IMG/VR virus record: IMGVR_UViG_3300025435_000039 | Location: 1 to 40,911 of that record | DNA length: 40,911 bases | Reading direction: 5' to 3' (one strand) | Origin: a virus | In this document: positions 29,885 to 40,345 of the stretch, one piece after another | How positions within the stretch are numbered: the stretch's first letter is position 1 | Layout of the letters: each line of letters opens with the position of its first letter | Program-made: the position numbers and the translations under genes | The notes under the pieces: generated by a model | The model's input: the letters and a program-made list of their open reading frames with translations, nothing else | Database searches by the model: none | Told to the model about the DNA's origin: nothing

Positions 29885-31028
29885 TACTAAACAAACTGCG
29901 GCGGCTAAAGCCGCTGCCGCAAAAGCCGCAGCCGACGCAAAAGCGGCTGCCGCAGCGGCTGCTAAAAAAGCAGCAGATGACGCCGCAGCAACTAAGGCTG
30001 CTGAAGCAGCTAAGGCAGAATTCTTTACCAAGTTTAAAACTTCATCTGCCTTCTTTGCATCTGTACCAGAGTTAAGTCAATTACTTACTACTGCGTTTCA
30101 AAAGGGCTGGACAGCCGATCAACTTGGTCAGGCTTACCAAGATAGCACTTGGTTTAACACACATCTAGCAGATCAACGAGATTATGCTGTAGCAAAGGCA
30201 ACCGATAAGGGTGCCTATGCCGAGCAATACAATAATCTTCTTAGCCTGATGAAGCGCACTGCCCAAGGTTTGGGTATTGACATCTCCTCATTTGGTGACG
30301 CAATTACCCCAGATCAAGTTGGCGCTATCCAAGATTCAGCCAATCCTGTGGCAGAGTTCCTCGCACAACATTACAACACACCAGCATCTGCTGATCTTTT
30401 ACAGAATTACATTTCTCAGCATGGCACAATTTCTGGTCTACCTAAAACCCCAGTTGGCGGTACAGGTCCTGTAGGCGGAACTGGCGCCACGGGCGGTACT
30501 GGTCCAATTCTTGGCGGTACACTTGCCGATAATGTTAATGCGTTAAAGTCATACGCTTCGTCAATGGGTGTTGCAAGCCAATACCTTAGCCCTACTTGGG
30601 GTGGTGGAACGGCAGCACCAGGATCTGATTACTTTACTAATGCAGCACAAAGCATCCTATCTGGAACAACAAATATCCAGAAGGAGCAGGAATATATTAA
30701 AAACCAAGCGATGGCTATGTACGCACCATTTGCTAAAAGAATTGCCGAAGGTCAAACAGTTGCTGCTCTTGCCAGCCCATACACAACAGCAATATCAAAC
30801 CTGCTTGAAGTAGGTCAGGATTCTATTGACCTCGGCGCACCTACTGGTTATGGCGCCATGGTTACTAAAGCCATGCAAGGTGACGGCACAAATCCAGTAA
30901 ACCTAGATCAGTTTACAACTCAGATTAAGCAGAAGCCAGAATGGTTGCAAACAACCAATGCTCGTAACAGCCTTATGGATACAGCAACTCAACTTCTTCG
31001 TAACTTTGGAATGGTGGTTGGCGGGTAA
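29877..31028 (+). CDS. Virion protein with Ala/Lys-rich N-terminal helix
   Basis: 383 residues from GTG 29877 (AGAGGCGG upstream, 8-base overlap). Residues 7-50 are an Ala/Lys/Asp helix (KAAAAKAAADAKAAAAAAAK), followed by a helical body, a Gly/Thr linker near 191-213 (PVGGTGPVGGTGATGGTGP) and a second helical body. The composition suggests a DNA-contacting or core-forming internal protein. Not recognised. Confidence 0.55.
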   Translation: MADTKQTAAAKAAAAKAAADAKAAAAAAAKKAADDAAATKAAEAAKAEFFTKFKTSSAFFASVPELSQLLTTAFQKGWTADQLGQAYQDSTWFNTHLADQRDYAVAKATDKGAYAEQYNNLLSLMKRTAQGLGIDISSFGDAITPDQVGAIQDSANPVAEFLAQHYNTPASADLLQNYISQHGTISGLPKTPVGGTGPVGGTGATGGTGPILGGTLADNVNALKSYASSMGVASQYLSPTWGGGTAAPGSDYFTNAAQSILSGTTNIQKEQEYIKNQAMAMYAPFAKRIAEGQTVAALASPYTTAISNLLEVGQDSIDLGAPTGYGAMVTKAMQGDGTNPVNLDQFTTQIKQKPEWLQTTNARNSLMDTATQLLRNFGMVVGG

Positions 31029-32434
31029 TGGCACTCATTGATGAATTAGATCCTGACGAACGCGCAGCATTACTTCGTGCGCAAGCCGGTGCTGCTGCAC
31101 GAGCAGCAAGTACGCCGACTACAACTACAGCAACTCCTGTTCCAACACCTGCAATAACAGATGTTCAAATGGAGCGTAAAATTGCCAATACTCCAACACC
31201 AACACCAACACCAACTCCTGCGGTTGCGCCAACACCCCCACTTTCTACAAATGATAAAATTGCTGCAACTATTGAGGCATATGCTAAAGACCACCCAGCT
31301 GGTGCGCATCAACATTATGGCACAACACTTAACCCAGATGGCACACCTCGCCTTTATTGGGATACTGGCTGGAGCGCCGCGGGTCCAGTAGGCGGAACTG
31401 GTACAACCCCAGTTGGCGGTAGCGGCACAACACCAACCCCTACACCAACCCCTACACCAACCCCTACTCCAACACCATCTGCTGCTGATATAGCAGCCCA
31501 AGCTGCCGCTGCTCAAGCTGCAGCAAACAAAGCAATCAGCGATAAAAATGCTCTTGGTCTTTTAACATCAACCCTTCAAGGTTATGGCATTGATTCTGCT
31601 GATGGATCAGTCAGCAATGCTATCCTTGGATTGATTCAAAGCAACTACGATGCTTCAACTATCCAATCCCTTATTGAAAATCCTTCAGCGGCTTCTTCGT
31701 CTGATCCAAATGTTAAGGCTCTTGCCGCTGCTTGGAATACACGATTCTCAGGCAACGTAGCTCGTGAGAAAGCTGGCCTTACACCGCTTAGTCCAGCTGA
31801 TTACATTGCTACAGAAAACTCATACAAGGCCGTTATGGCTCGTGCAGGACTTGATGCCGCACATATGGATCCAACAAAACTTGGCGCTTTAATTGGCTCT
31901 GACGTATCACCTGCGGAAGTAAATACTCGTATCAATGCTGCCATGACAGCAATTACCGCAGAAGATCCATTTGTCAAAGAACAGTTGCAACAACAGTTTA
32001 ATCTTACAACTGGCGATCTCATTGGCCATCTTCTTGACCCAGCCACTCAGGCTAGCGTTATTGCCAACAAGGTTACAGCCGCACAGGTTGGTGCAGAAGC
32101 ATCCCGTGCCGGTGTTGATGTCAATGCTGCAAATGCTTACGCACTTGCTAACCAAGGCATTACTCAAGCCCAAGCACAACAGGGCTTCCAGTCAATTGCA
32201 CAACAACTTCCTGGCACACAAGAACTTGCAAGTCGTTACGCAGGTTACACACCAGTTGGCGACGTAGGAGCGGCATTACAGACAGCAACCTTTGGCGCAC
32301 CTGGTACACAAACTCAAGCTCAAGCAGAAGCAGAATTACAGCGTCTCAGGACTCAAGAAGTCTCCGCCTTCTCTGGTTCATCAGGAGCGGGTAAGGGCAG
32401 CCTAGGCATTAGCGACACCAGCGGCCTTAGCTAA
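31028..32434 (+). CDS. Virion protein with long PT repeats
   Basis: 468 residues. Two Pro/Thr stretches, near 53-64 (NTPTPTPTPTPA) and 137-151 (TPTPTPTPTPTPTPT), separate a small N-terminal part from a helical C-terminal two thirds. The linker PVGGTGTTPVGGSG repeats the type in the previous gene. It completes a three-gene set behind the giant protein. In-frame repeats in the DNA (about 31431-31476) are a 12-base tandem. Confidence 0.55.
   Translation: MALIDELDPDERAALLRAQAGAAARAASTPTTTTATPVPTPAITDVQMERKIANTPTPTPTPTPAVAPTPPLSTNDKIAATIEAYAKDHPAGAHQHYGTTLNPDGTPRLYWDTGWSAAGPVGGTGTTPVGGSGTTPTPTPTPTPTPTPTPSAADIAAQAAAAQAAANKAISDKNALGLLTSTLQGYGIDSADGSVSNAILGLIQSNYDASTIQSLIENPSAASSSDPNVKALAAAWNTRFSGNVAREKAGLTPLSPADYIATENSYKAVMARAGLDAAHMDPTKLGALIGSDVSPAEVNTRINAAMTAITAEDPFVKEQLQQQFNLTTGDLIGHLLDPATQASVIANKVTAAQVGAEASRAGVDVNAANAYALANQGITQAQAQQGFQSIAQQLPGTQELASRYAGYTPVGDVGAALQTATFGAPGTQTQAQAEAELQRLRTQEVSAFSGSSGAGKGSLGISDTSGLS
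31431..31476 (+). repeat. 12-base tandem repeat coding for TPTP
   Basis: Three near-perfect copies of ACCAACCCCTAC plus a partial one. Length could vary by slippage without a frame change. Confidence 0.7.
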
Positions 32435-32558
32435 CAAACAGAATCCGTTACGGTCCACCAGCACCGATAACGCGTATTAAGACTGGTAGTAGGAGCCAAG
32501 CCTCTTTCCCCTGAGAGAACTTGTGGCCTGCGTCTCAATCAACGAAAGGGAGTGCCAC

Positions 32559-33047
32559 ATGGCAAACCAATATGAAGATGACGAAGATGACTTCGTTAAT
32601 GAAACAGCTGAGACAGATAACGGTCCAGCAAATCTCCGCAAAGCCCTAAAGCGAGCAGAGAAAGAAAAGAAGGAATTGGCAGATCAGCTAGCGCAGATCC
32701 AGTCAGACCTTCGCAGTCGCTCCGTCAAAGAAGTATTGGCTAATAAAGGCGTCCCAGAAAAGGTCGCCAAGTTTATACCTGGCGATATTTCAACGCCCGA
32801 AGCAGTTGATGCCTGGCTATCAGAGAACGCCGATGTATTCGGTTTCCAGATTGCCGGACAAGAACCTGCTCCAACATCGGAAGAAACACAAGCAAACGTG
32901 GCAGCATATCAGCGTATTAACGCTGCGTCACAGAACGCAAATACCCCAACACGTGACCAGGATCTGGCCGCAAAGATTGCTGGGGCTAAAACAGTTGAAG
33001 AACTGAACGCGTTGACAGGCTCACCAAGCCAGCGTTTCCGACGATAA
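32559..33047 (+). CDS. Capsid scaffolding protein
   Basis: ATG 32559 chosen, with AAGGGAG upstream; an in-frame GTG at 32523 has no site. 162 residues: acidic start (YEDDEDDFVNETAE), coiled coil (KALKRAEKEKKELADQLAQI), then a helical domain with VKEVLANKGVPEKVAKFI and a basic end QRFRR that would contact capsid. It sits directly before the capsid gene, as scaffolds do. Confidence 0.75.
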   Translation: MANQYEDDEDDFVNETAETDNGPANLRKALKRAEKEKKELADQLAQIQSDLRSRSVKEVLANKGVPEKVAKFIPGDISTPEAVDAWLSENADVFGFQIAGQEPAPTSEETQANVAAYQRINAASQNANTPTRDQDLAAKIAGAKTVEELNALTGSPSQRFRR

Positions 33048-33089
33048 ACCCATCCAAGCACAAACCTTACAGAAAGAAGGTGACACACA

Positions 33090-34127
33090 ATGGCTAACGC
33101 ATATACAGATACGACTTCTGGCTCGCTCGGTACCTCACTCGTACAGACCGCCTATGATCGTTACGTAGAGTTCGCCCTTCGTGCTGTGCCAATGGTTCGC
33201 GATGTCGCGGACAAGAAGCCAGTACAGCAGGCTATGCCTGGTTCATCAGTCGTTTTCCAGTTCTATACTGATCTCTCGGCTGCAACAACACCACTCACTG
33301 AGCAAGTTGATCCAGATGCAGTTGCACTTGGTAACACAACAACAGCTTCAGTAACACTTCAGGAATACGGAAATGCGTCACTCGCAACCCGTAAGCTTGA
33401 GTTGTTCTCACTCTCAGACGTTGATCCAGCGATTGCAGACATCATCGCGTTCAACATGGCTGACTCACTTGACACAGTTGCGCTCTCTACCCTCACAGGT
33501 GGTATTAACGCAATTGCTGAGGTTAATGGTTCTGTAGTATCTACCTTTGCTGGTACATACACAAACGGAACAACTAACAAGTCAATCCTCTCAACAGACA
33601 CACTTAAGTCTCGTGACATCCGTTTGGCTGTCGCTAAGCTCCGTGCTAACAAGGCTGTCCCACGTCAGGGAGAATACTACTGGGTTGGTATCCACCCAGA
33701 AGTCTCACACGATCTCCGTGCCGAAACCGGCGCAGGCGGATGGCGTGACGACCACAAGTACTCAGAGACAGGTGCATCTGAGTTCTGGCCAGGAACAATC
33801 GGAACATACGAAGGTGCTATGTTCGTTGAGTCTCCACGTATGGCTAACTTTGCTGACGGTACAGGTGCTGGTTCAGCATCAGGTACTTTCGGTACTTCTT
33901 CATATGTCAACGCTACAGGCGGCGTCCGTGTATTCCGTACACTCGTTGCAGGTAAGCAGGCACTCGCAGAGGCAGTTGCTGAAGAGCCACATGTCATCTT
34001 CGGACCAATCGTTGACAAGTTGATGCGTTTCCGTCCAATCGGATGGTACGGCGTACTTGGATGGGCTCGCTATCGTGAACCATCACTCGTTCGTATTGAA
34101 TCAACATCTTCAATCCACACAGCGTAG
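33090..34127 (+). CDS. Major capsid protein, N4-gp56-like
   Basis: 345 residues, GAAGG site. TPLTEQVDPDAVALGNTTTA near 70-90 and VTLQEYGNASLATRKLELFS match the N4-gp56 family (HK97 fold: TxLxEGVxP...qQYG). Later landmarks are YYWVGIHPEVSHDLR near 200 and FGPIVDKLMRFRPIGWYG near 312. Codon use is strongly biased to a few codons, as for a highly expressed gene. Builds the icosahedral shell. Confidence 0.88.
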   Translation: MANAYTDTTSGSLGTSLVQTAYDRYVEFALRAVPMVRDVADKKPVQQAMPGSSVVFQFYTDLSAATTPLTEQVDPDAVALGNTTTASVTLQEYGNASLATRKLELFSLSDVDPAIADIIAFNMADSLDTVALSTLTGGINAIAEVNGSVVSTFAGTYTNGTTNKSILSTDTLKSRDIRLAVAKLRANKAVPRQGEYYWVGIHPEVSHDLRAETGAGGWRDDHKYSETGASEFWPGTIGTYEGAMFVESPRMANFADGTGAGSASGTFGTSSYVNATGGVRVFRTLVAGKQALAEAVAEEPHVIFGPIVDKLMRFRPIGWYGVLGWARYREPSLVRIESTSSIHTA

Positions 34128-34140
34128 TTTGAAGTAGCGG

Positions 34141-34190
34141 TAAGGGTGGGGTTAAGCACGACTTGAAACAAAGTCACACTCCCACCCTTA
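34141..34190 (+). other. Nested hairpin after the capsid gene
   Basis: TAAGGGTGGG (34141-34150) pairs perfectly with CCCACCCTTA (34181-34190). The loop holds a second stem GACTT/AAGTC (34160-34175). No T-run follows, and AAGGAG of the next gene starts 9 bases later. Could protect the capsid mRNA's 3' end or partly attenuate transcription. Confidence 0.6.
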
Positions 34191-34209
34191 TCACATAATA
34201 AGGAGAACA

Positions 34210-34467
34210 ATGGCATACATGTTTAAGCCACCTACGGTGGAAGAAGGCCCAGCAGGCTTCACGCGATTGTTCTGGCGCTATAGAATCGCTCGTGCGGATA
34301 CGATTCTTGTCTACGGCACCACAGTAAAACATGAGCGCACACCAGGCGTGGATGAAACGCAAGCGGCAGACTACTGCTACCTCGGCGGGCATGAGTACAT
34401 CATTACCGATCCAGAGAGAACAATTTTGATTAACGCTGGCTACGGCGCAAACATTACAACCGTCTAA
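34210..34467 (+). CDS. Small virion-region protein, unknown
   Basis: 85 residues, AAGGAG site. MAYMFKPPTVEEGPAGFTRL, then RADTILVYGTTVKHERTPGV, then GGHEYIITDPERTILINAGY. A beta-rich small protein, perhaps a head-completion or decoration protein. Follows the capsid gene. Confidence 0.55.
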   Translation: MAYMFKPPTVEEGPAGFTRLFWRYRIARADTILVYGTTVKHERTPGVDETQAADYCYLGGHEYIITDPERTILINAGYGANITTV

Positions 34468-34476
34468 GGAGTCCTG

Positions 34477-36581
<2,105 letters not shown>

Positions 36582-36593
36582 TAGGCTTATACC

Positions 36594-37670
36594 ATGAAGA
36601 TTGCTGTCTACGCAATATCAAAGAATGAGATACTTCATGCGGAACGTTGGGCTAAAGCTACTGAAGGTGCTGATTATCGTATCGTTGCTGATACTGGTAG
36701 CACGGACGGTACACAAGAAAAACTTGCAGAACTGGGCGTAACTGTCCACCAGATCCACGTCAAACCATTCAGGTTTGATATGGCTCGTAATGCGGCCTTG
36801 GCATTAGTGCCAGATGATGCCGATGTTTGCTTGATTTTAGATTTAGATGAAGTACCAGCCCCGGACTTCTTCAAGAAGGTGCGTAAGAAGTGGAAAGCCG
36901 GTGCTGACCTAGGCTGGATCAGCATGAAAACTGACGCCAATAAATGGGAACGAGATCGGCTTCATTCCCGCTGGAACTGGACATGGAAGTATCCATGCCA
37001 CGAAGTAAATATCTTTTACGGCAAACACCAAACAATTGACTGCGACATACGCGATGCTGTTATTGAGCATCTGCCAGATAATACCAAGTCCCGCGGTCAA
37101 TACCTAGAACTGCTAGAGATGGCAGTCAAAGAGTTTCCCCAAGATCCACGTATGTGGACTTATATGTGCAGAGAATACTTCTTCTACTCCAAGTGGGAAG
37201 ATGTTATCAAAGCAGCTGAACGCAAGTTAGAAAACGAGGGCTGGGATGTTGAAGGTGCTGCGGTCTGCCGATGGGCAGGAGAAGCAGCGCATCAACTTGG
37301 CAAAGAAGAAGATGCTCGTATGTGGTATGACCGCGGGCGCGATCTGCTTCCCTTGCAAGGTGAGCCGCAGTTCGGTGTTGCAATGGATGCTTACCGAAAG
37401 CAAGAATGGCAGCGGTGCTTAGATGCTGCTCTCAACGCTCTGGAGTCTCCTCGCTCCAACCACTACTGCTACGAATCAGCAGTCTGGGATTGGAAAGCCT
37501 ACGACCTTGCAGGAATCGCTGCTTACAATCTCAAGCACATTGATGAAGCAATAACCTTTACACGAGAAGCGGTAAAGGCTAACGGTCCAGAGAATGACCG
37601 TATCCAACGTAACCTAGTTTTCTTTGAGGAAGTTAAAAATGCAACATCAACATACAAGCAGGGTAAGTAA
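36594..37670 (+). CDS. Family 2-type glycosyltransferase with TPR-like C-terminus
   Basis: 358 residues, 12 bases behind the collagen-like fibre. VYAISKNEILHAERWAKAT and ADTGSTDGTQEKL near 34-46 bind the nucleotide; CLILDLDEVPAPDF near 85 contains D-x-D. The GT-A domain spans about 1-170. From 180 on, helix pairs (WEDVIKAAERKLENEG, GEAAHQLGKEEDARMWYDRG, AGIAAYNLKHIDEAITFTRE) look like TPR repeats for acceptor binding. The arrangement is like protein-modifying enzymes such as SunS-type transferases. The fibre is the obvious acceptor by position, but this is inference. Confidence 0.8.
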   Translation: MKIAVYAISKNEILHAERWAKATEGADYRIVADTGSTDGTQEKLAELGVTVHQIHVKPFRFDMARNAALALVPDDADVCLILDLDEVPAPDFFKKVRKKWKAGADLGWISMKTDANKWERDRLHSRWNWTWKYPCHEVNIFYGKHQTIDCDIRDAVIEHLPDNTKSRGQYLELLEMAVKEFPQDPRMWTYMCREYFFYSKWEDVIKAAERKLENEGWDVEGAAVCRWAGEAAHQLGKEEDARMWYDRGRDLLPLQGEPQFGVAMDAYRKQEWQRCLDAALNALESPRSNHYCYESAVWDWKAYDLAGIAAYNLKHIDEAITFTREAVKANGPENDRIQRNLVFFEEVKNATSTYKQGK

Positions 37671-37677
37671 ATGGGGA

Positions 37678-38082
37678 ATGAATGACAAATACAATAGTGT
37701 CCCTGTTGAATACGATTGCTCAGTTTGCGGGGAAGTTAGTGCCACCCCATTCGTTTATGAGGAAACACCATCGGATCATTTTAACCATAGCGATTATGTT
37801 GATGGCTGCTTTGCTTGCAAACTCAGCACATTAGAGCTTAACACCGGCGACGCAGGGCGAGCCGATTCTATGTCCCAGAAGAAGTGGGATAAGGAACTTC
37901 AGTCCTACCGCGATGCAAGAGCGCAGGGTATTCAACCTGCGGGTACATCAACTCAGGCTATTCGTGAAGCCCATCAGGCTAGCGAAACTTTAGGTAAGGC
38001 ATATAACGCTGACGTAATGCCAGCAACAAGCAAGATAACCAAACAGACTGCAAAGTCATTCACAGAAGCGGGAGTTGTCTAA
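37678..38082 (+). CDS. Zinc-ribbon protein, unknown
   Basis: ATG 37678 chosen, behind GGGG; upstream codons overlap the glycosyltransferase. 134 residues: YDCSVCGEVSATPF near 10 and DGCFACKLSTLEL near 43 give two C-x2-C pairs, then an Ala/Gln-rich helical tail. Function not recognised. Perhaps a head-tail accessory. Confidence 0.55.
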   Translation: MNDKYNSVPVEYDCSVCGEVSATPFVYEETPSDHFNHSDYVDGCFACKLSTLELNTGDAGRADSMSQKKWDKELQSYRDARAQGIQPAGTSTQAIREAHQASETLGKAYNADVMPATSKITKQTAKSFTEAGVV

Positions 38083-38261
38083 TGGCAGCTAAGAAGGGTA
38101 TGGGCTTTGCCGCAGCGCAAAAGTCTATTGCTAAGAAGTCAAATGTTTCAATGGAGTCAGCAGGAGCAATCCTTGCTTCCTCAACCCGTAAGGCCAGCCC
38201 ATCTGCAAAGAAGGCTAACCCAAATCTCAAGAAGGTCCTACCAGCAAAGAAGGGTAAATAA
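38082..38261 (+). CDS. Small Lys/Ala-rich basic protein
   Basis: 59 residues, MAAKKGMGFAAAQKSIAKKS, ending KKVLPAKKGK, in taATG overlap with the previous gene. It is strongly basic, histone-H1-like in composition, so it may bind DNA inside the head. Confidence 0.6.
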   Translation: MAAKKGMGFAAAQKSIAKKSNVSMESAGAILASSTRKASPSAKKANPNLKKVLPAKKGK

Positions 38262-38262
38262 C

Positions 38263-38376
38263 ATGTGCGTAGAGTGCGGTTGCAATAGCAACATGGTCGG
38301 CAAGGCTAGCGACAAGCTAACAGGCAAGCCACAAGATCCATACGGTCAATATGACGGTGTTGGCGGAACTAAGTAA
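38263..38376 (+). CDS. Very small Cys-rich protein
   Basis: 37 residues, MCVECGCNSNMVGKASDK, three Cys in a CVECGC cluster near the N-terminus, and a Gly/Asp-rich end. Starts one base after the previous stop, without a clear site. May bind a metal. Similar tiny MCxxCGC proteins occur in phages without known role. Confidence 0.5.
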   Translation: MCVECGCNSNMVGKASDKLTGKPQDPYGQYDGVGGTK

Positions 38377-38402
38377 GTAAACAACTTTAGAAAGGATCTG
38401 AT

Positions 38403-38687
38403 ATGGCATCAGGAGACGGCTTAACTGCAACATATCATTTGAATCGTTTGGCAGGCACCATTATCAATGGTGTGCCACAATATGATTTTGATGGTGCTGC
38501 GCTCAAGTGGGGAACGGTTGTTCTTGGTTCACACAATGCTACTCGTGGCATTGACGTGCTTAATCAGATTTATGCGTCACGGCATGGTGGTAAGAACTAT
38601 CTTGAAGATACACCAGGCATTTTGAATTTACTCGCTGGCACATTCGGCCTTGGCGAAAATGAAGCGGCAGCGAGGATCGTATCGTGA
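38403..38687 (+). CDS. Small virion-region protein, unknown
   Basis: 94 residues, AAAGGA site. MASGDGLTATYHLNRLAGTI, then RGIDVLNQIYASRHGGKNYL and a helical end. GTGA overlap with the connector-like gene that follows. Not recognised. Confidence 0.55.
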   Translation: MASGDGLTATYHLNRLAGTIINGVPQYDFDGAALKWGTVVLGSHNATRGIDVLNQIYASRHGGKNYLEDTPGILNLLAGTFGLGENEAAARIVS

Positions 38688-39574
38688 GTACATTTGTAAA
38701 CTTAATTGACGAAACTAACTTAGCCCTTACAGGTTATACCAATCGTCAAGATCAGGCTACATACCTGACAGCCCCAATTGCTTCAACCGATACCACGTTT
38801 ACTGTTGCCGATGGCACAGTTCTTACCCGTGGTTTGGTTGAAATTGATGATGAACTAATCTGGGTAGATTCTTTTGACCGTGCTACAAACACGGCCACTA
38901 TCCCATCATACGGCAGAGGATTTCGTGACACCACGGCTACTGCTCACGATGCCGGTACCCGCGTAACAATCTCGCCTTCCTTTCCGAGAAGTGTTATCCG
39001 CCGAAATCTTAACCTTGCTATTGATGGCGTCTACCCAGATTTGTTCGGTACCTTTTACACAACCTTTACTTGGCAGGCAGCTGTAACAACCTATGTACTT
39101 CCTAATGAAGCAGTAGATGTTCTCGGTTGTTCATGGCAGACCATCGGCCCTTCTAAGGAATGGCTACCAGTACGCCACTACCGCATTGACCGTATGGCTA
39201 ACCCAACCACATGGGGTAGCGGTAAGACCATCTCCATCCGTGAAGGCATCATTCCTGGTCGTACCGTCATGGTTACTTACACCAAGAAGCCAACAACTCT
39301 TACCTACGACACAGATGACTTCACTATGACTGGACTCTCAGAGTCTGCCCGTGAAGTAATCATCCTTGGTGCTGCCTACCGTACAGCGATGTACTTGGAT
39401 ATGGGTCGCGTACCTGCCGCAACTGCTGAAGCAGATGCCTTGCAGGGTAATGATCCAATTGGCTCAGCAGCCAATGTCGGACGAGTTCTACAACAGATGT
39501 ACAACCAGCGTTTGCTCGTGGAAGTACGTCGCCTTCAAGAGCAGTATCCACCTCGTACCCACTACACAAGCTGA
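38684..39574 (+). CDS. Head-tail adaptor / tail-tube-like protein
   Basis: 296 residues from GTG 38684. A beta-rich part at about 20-100 (TTFTVADGTVLTRGLVEIDD, WVDSFDRATNTATIPSYGRG) is followed by LPNEAVDVLGCSWQ and helices with REVIILGAAYRTAMYLD and LLVEVRRLQEQYPPR. Such helical ends are typical of podovirus adaptor proteins that line the portal exit. Exact identity uncertain. Confidence 0.55.
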   Translation: MSTFVNLIDETNLALTGYTNRQDQATYLTAPIASTDTTFTVADGTVLTRGLVEIDDELIWVDSFDRATNTATIPSYGRGFRDTTATAHDAGTRVTISPSFPRSVIRRNLNLAIDGVYPDLFGTFYTTFTWQAAVTTYVLPNEAVDVLGCSWQTIGPSKEWLPVRHYRIDRMANPTTWGSGKTISIREGIIPGRTVMVTYTKKPTTLTYDTDDFTMTGLSESAREVIILGAAYRTAMYLDMGRVPAATAEADALQGNDPIGSAANVGRVLQQMYNQRLLVEVRRLQEQYPPRTHYTS

Positions 39575-39583
39575 GGATAGCCA

Positions 39584-39976
39584 ATGCCACAACGTTATTA
39601 CAGCGCCACAGCGCAAGATACAACCATCAACGGAAATATCAATTCATCCGTTGCCAGCGTTATTCTCAGCGCAGCCGTTGGCTTTCCAACCAACTACCCA
39701 TTCGTCCTTGCCCTTGATTACAATGCGGCTTCGGAAGAACTGGTTTTGGTTACTGGCACAACAGCGGCGACCACATTCACAATTACCCGTGGCTACAACA
39801 GCACAACCCCACAGGCTCACCGTACTGGCGCTGTAGTGCGCCACGTAATCTCAGCACAAGACATGACAGATATGCAGGCTCACTTTGATGCCACAGCGGA
39901 TGTTCATGGCGTTTCAGGTCAACTAGCAGCAGCAAGTGATGTAACCAGTATCGCGTTCCTAACAATGGGCGCTTAA
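39584..39976 (+). CDS. Beta-rich tail or fibre-base protein
   Basis: 130 residues, MPQRYYSATAQDTTINGNIN, then EELVLVTGTTAATTFTITRG and YNSTTPQAHRTGAVVRHVIS. The ...FTITRGYNGT...HxxGaxV.H pattern recurs in phage fibre-base and tail proteins. The C-terminus has DMTDMQAHFDATADVHGVSG. Confidence 0.6.
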   Translation: MPQRYYSATAQDTTINGNINSSVASVILSAAVGFPTNYPFVLALDYNAASEELVLVTGTTAATTFTITRGYNSTTPQAHRTGAVVRHVISAQDMTDMQAHFDATADVHGVSGQLAAASDVTSIAFLTMGA

Positions 39977-39994
39977 CCAAGCAAAGGAAAATAA

Positions 39995-40345
39995 ATGGCA
40001 AGTGCATATAAAGTGCTTGGGCAGGCAGTCCCAGCAGCAACAACAGCGGCAGGTGCTTCATCTAGCCTTACAACCCTGTACACATCAGGCACTGCGCTAG
40101 GCGCAGTTGTCTCTAGCGTTGTCATCTGTAACCAGTCAACATCGGCTCAGACATACCGTGTCTCAGTCCGTGTAGCCGGTGCTGGTGACACACCAAAGCA
40201 GTACCTTGCCTACGACGTACTCCTAGGTAGCAATGCCACAGACACCCTTACTTTGGGCTTGACCTTGGCAAATACAGACATCATCTCAATTGCAGCATCC
40301 TCAACATCCGTCTCATTCTCAGCCTTCGGAAGTGAGCTCTCCTAA
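39995..40345 (+). CDS. Beta-sandwich tail protein
   Basis: 116 residues, AAAGGA site. LGAVVSSVVICNQSTSAQTY, YRVSVRVAGAGDTPKQYLAY and DIISIAASSTSVSFSAFGSE are regular strands of a small sandwich common in phage tail tips. Its stop overlaps the next ATG (taATG), coupling it to the fibre gene. Confidence 0.6.
   Translation: MASAYKVLGQAVPAATTAAGASSSLTTLYTSGTALGAVVSSVVICNQSTSAQTYRVSVRVAGAGDTPKQYLAYDVLLGSNATDTLTLGLTLANTDIISIAASSTSVSFSAFGSELS

Noticed and set aside
29831-30031. Alanine-rich minus-strand frame
   Set aside because: Complement of the Ala/Lys-rich start of the virion protein at 29877.
38107-38262. Long N-terminal extension of the Cys-rich mini-protein
   Set aside because: It overlaps the basic protein at 38082-38261 in another frame and has no ribosome site; ATG 38263 fits better.
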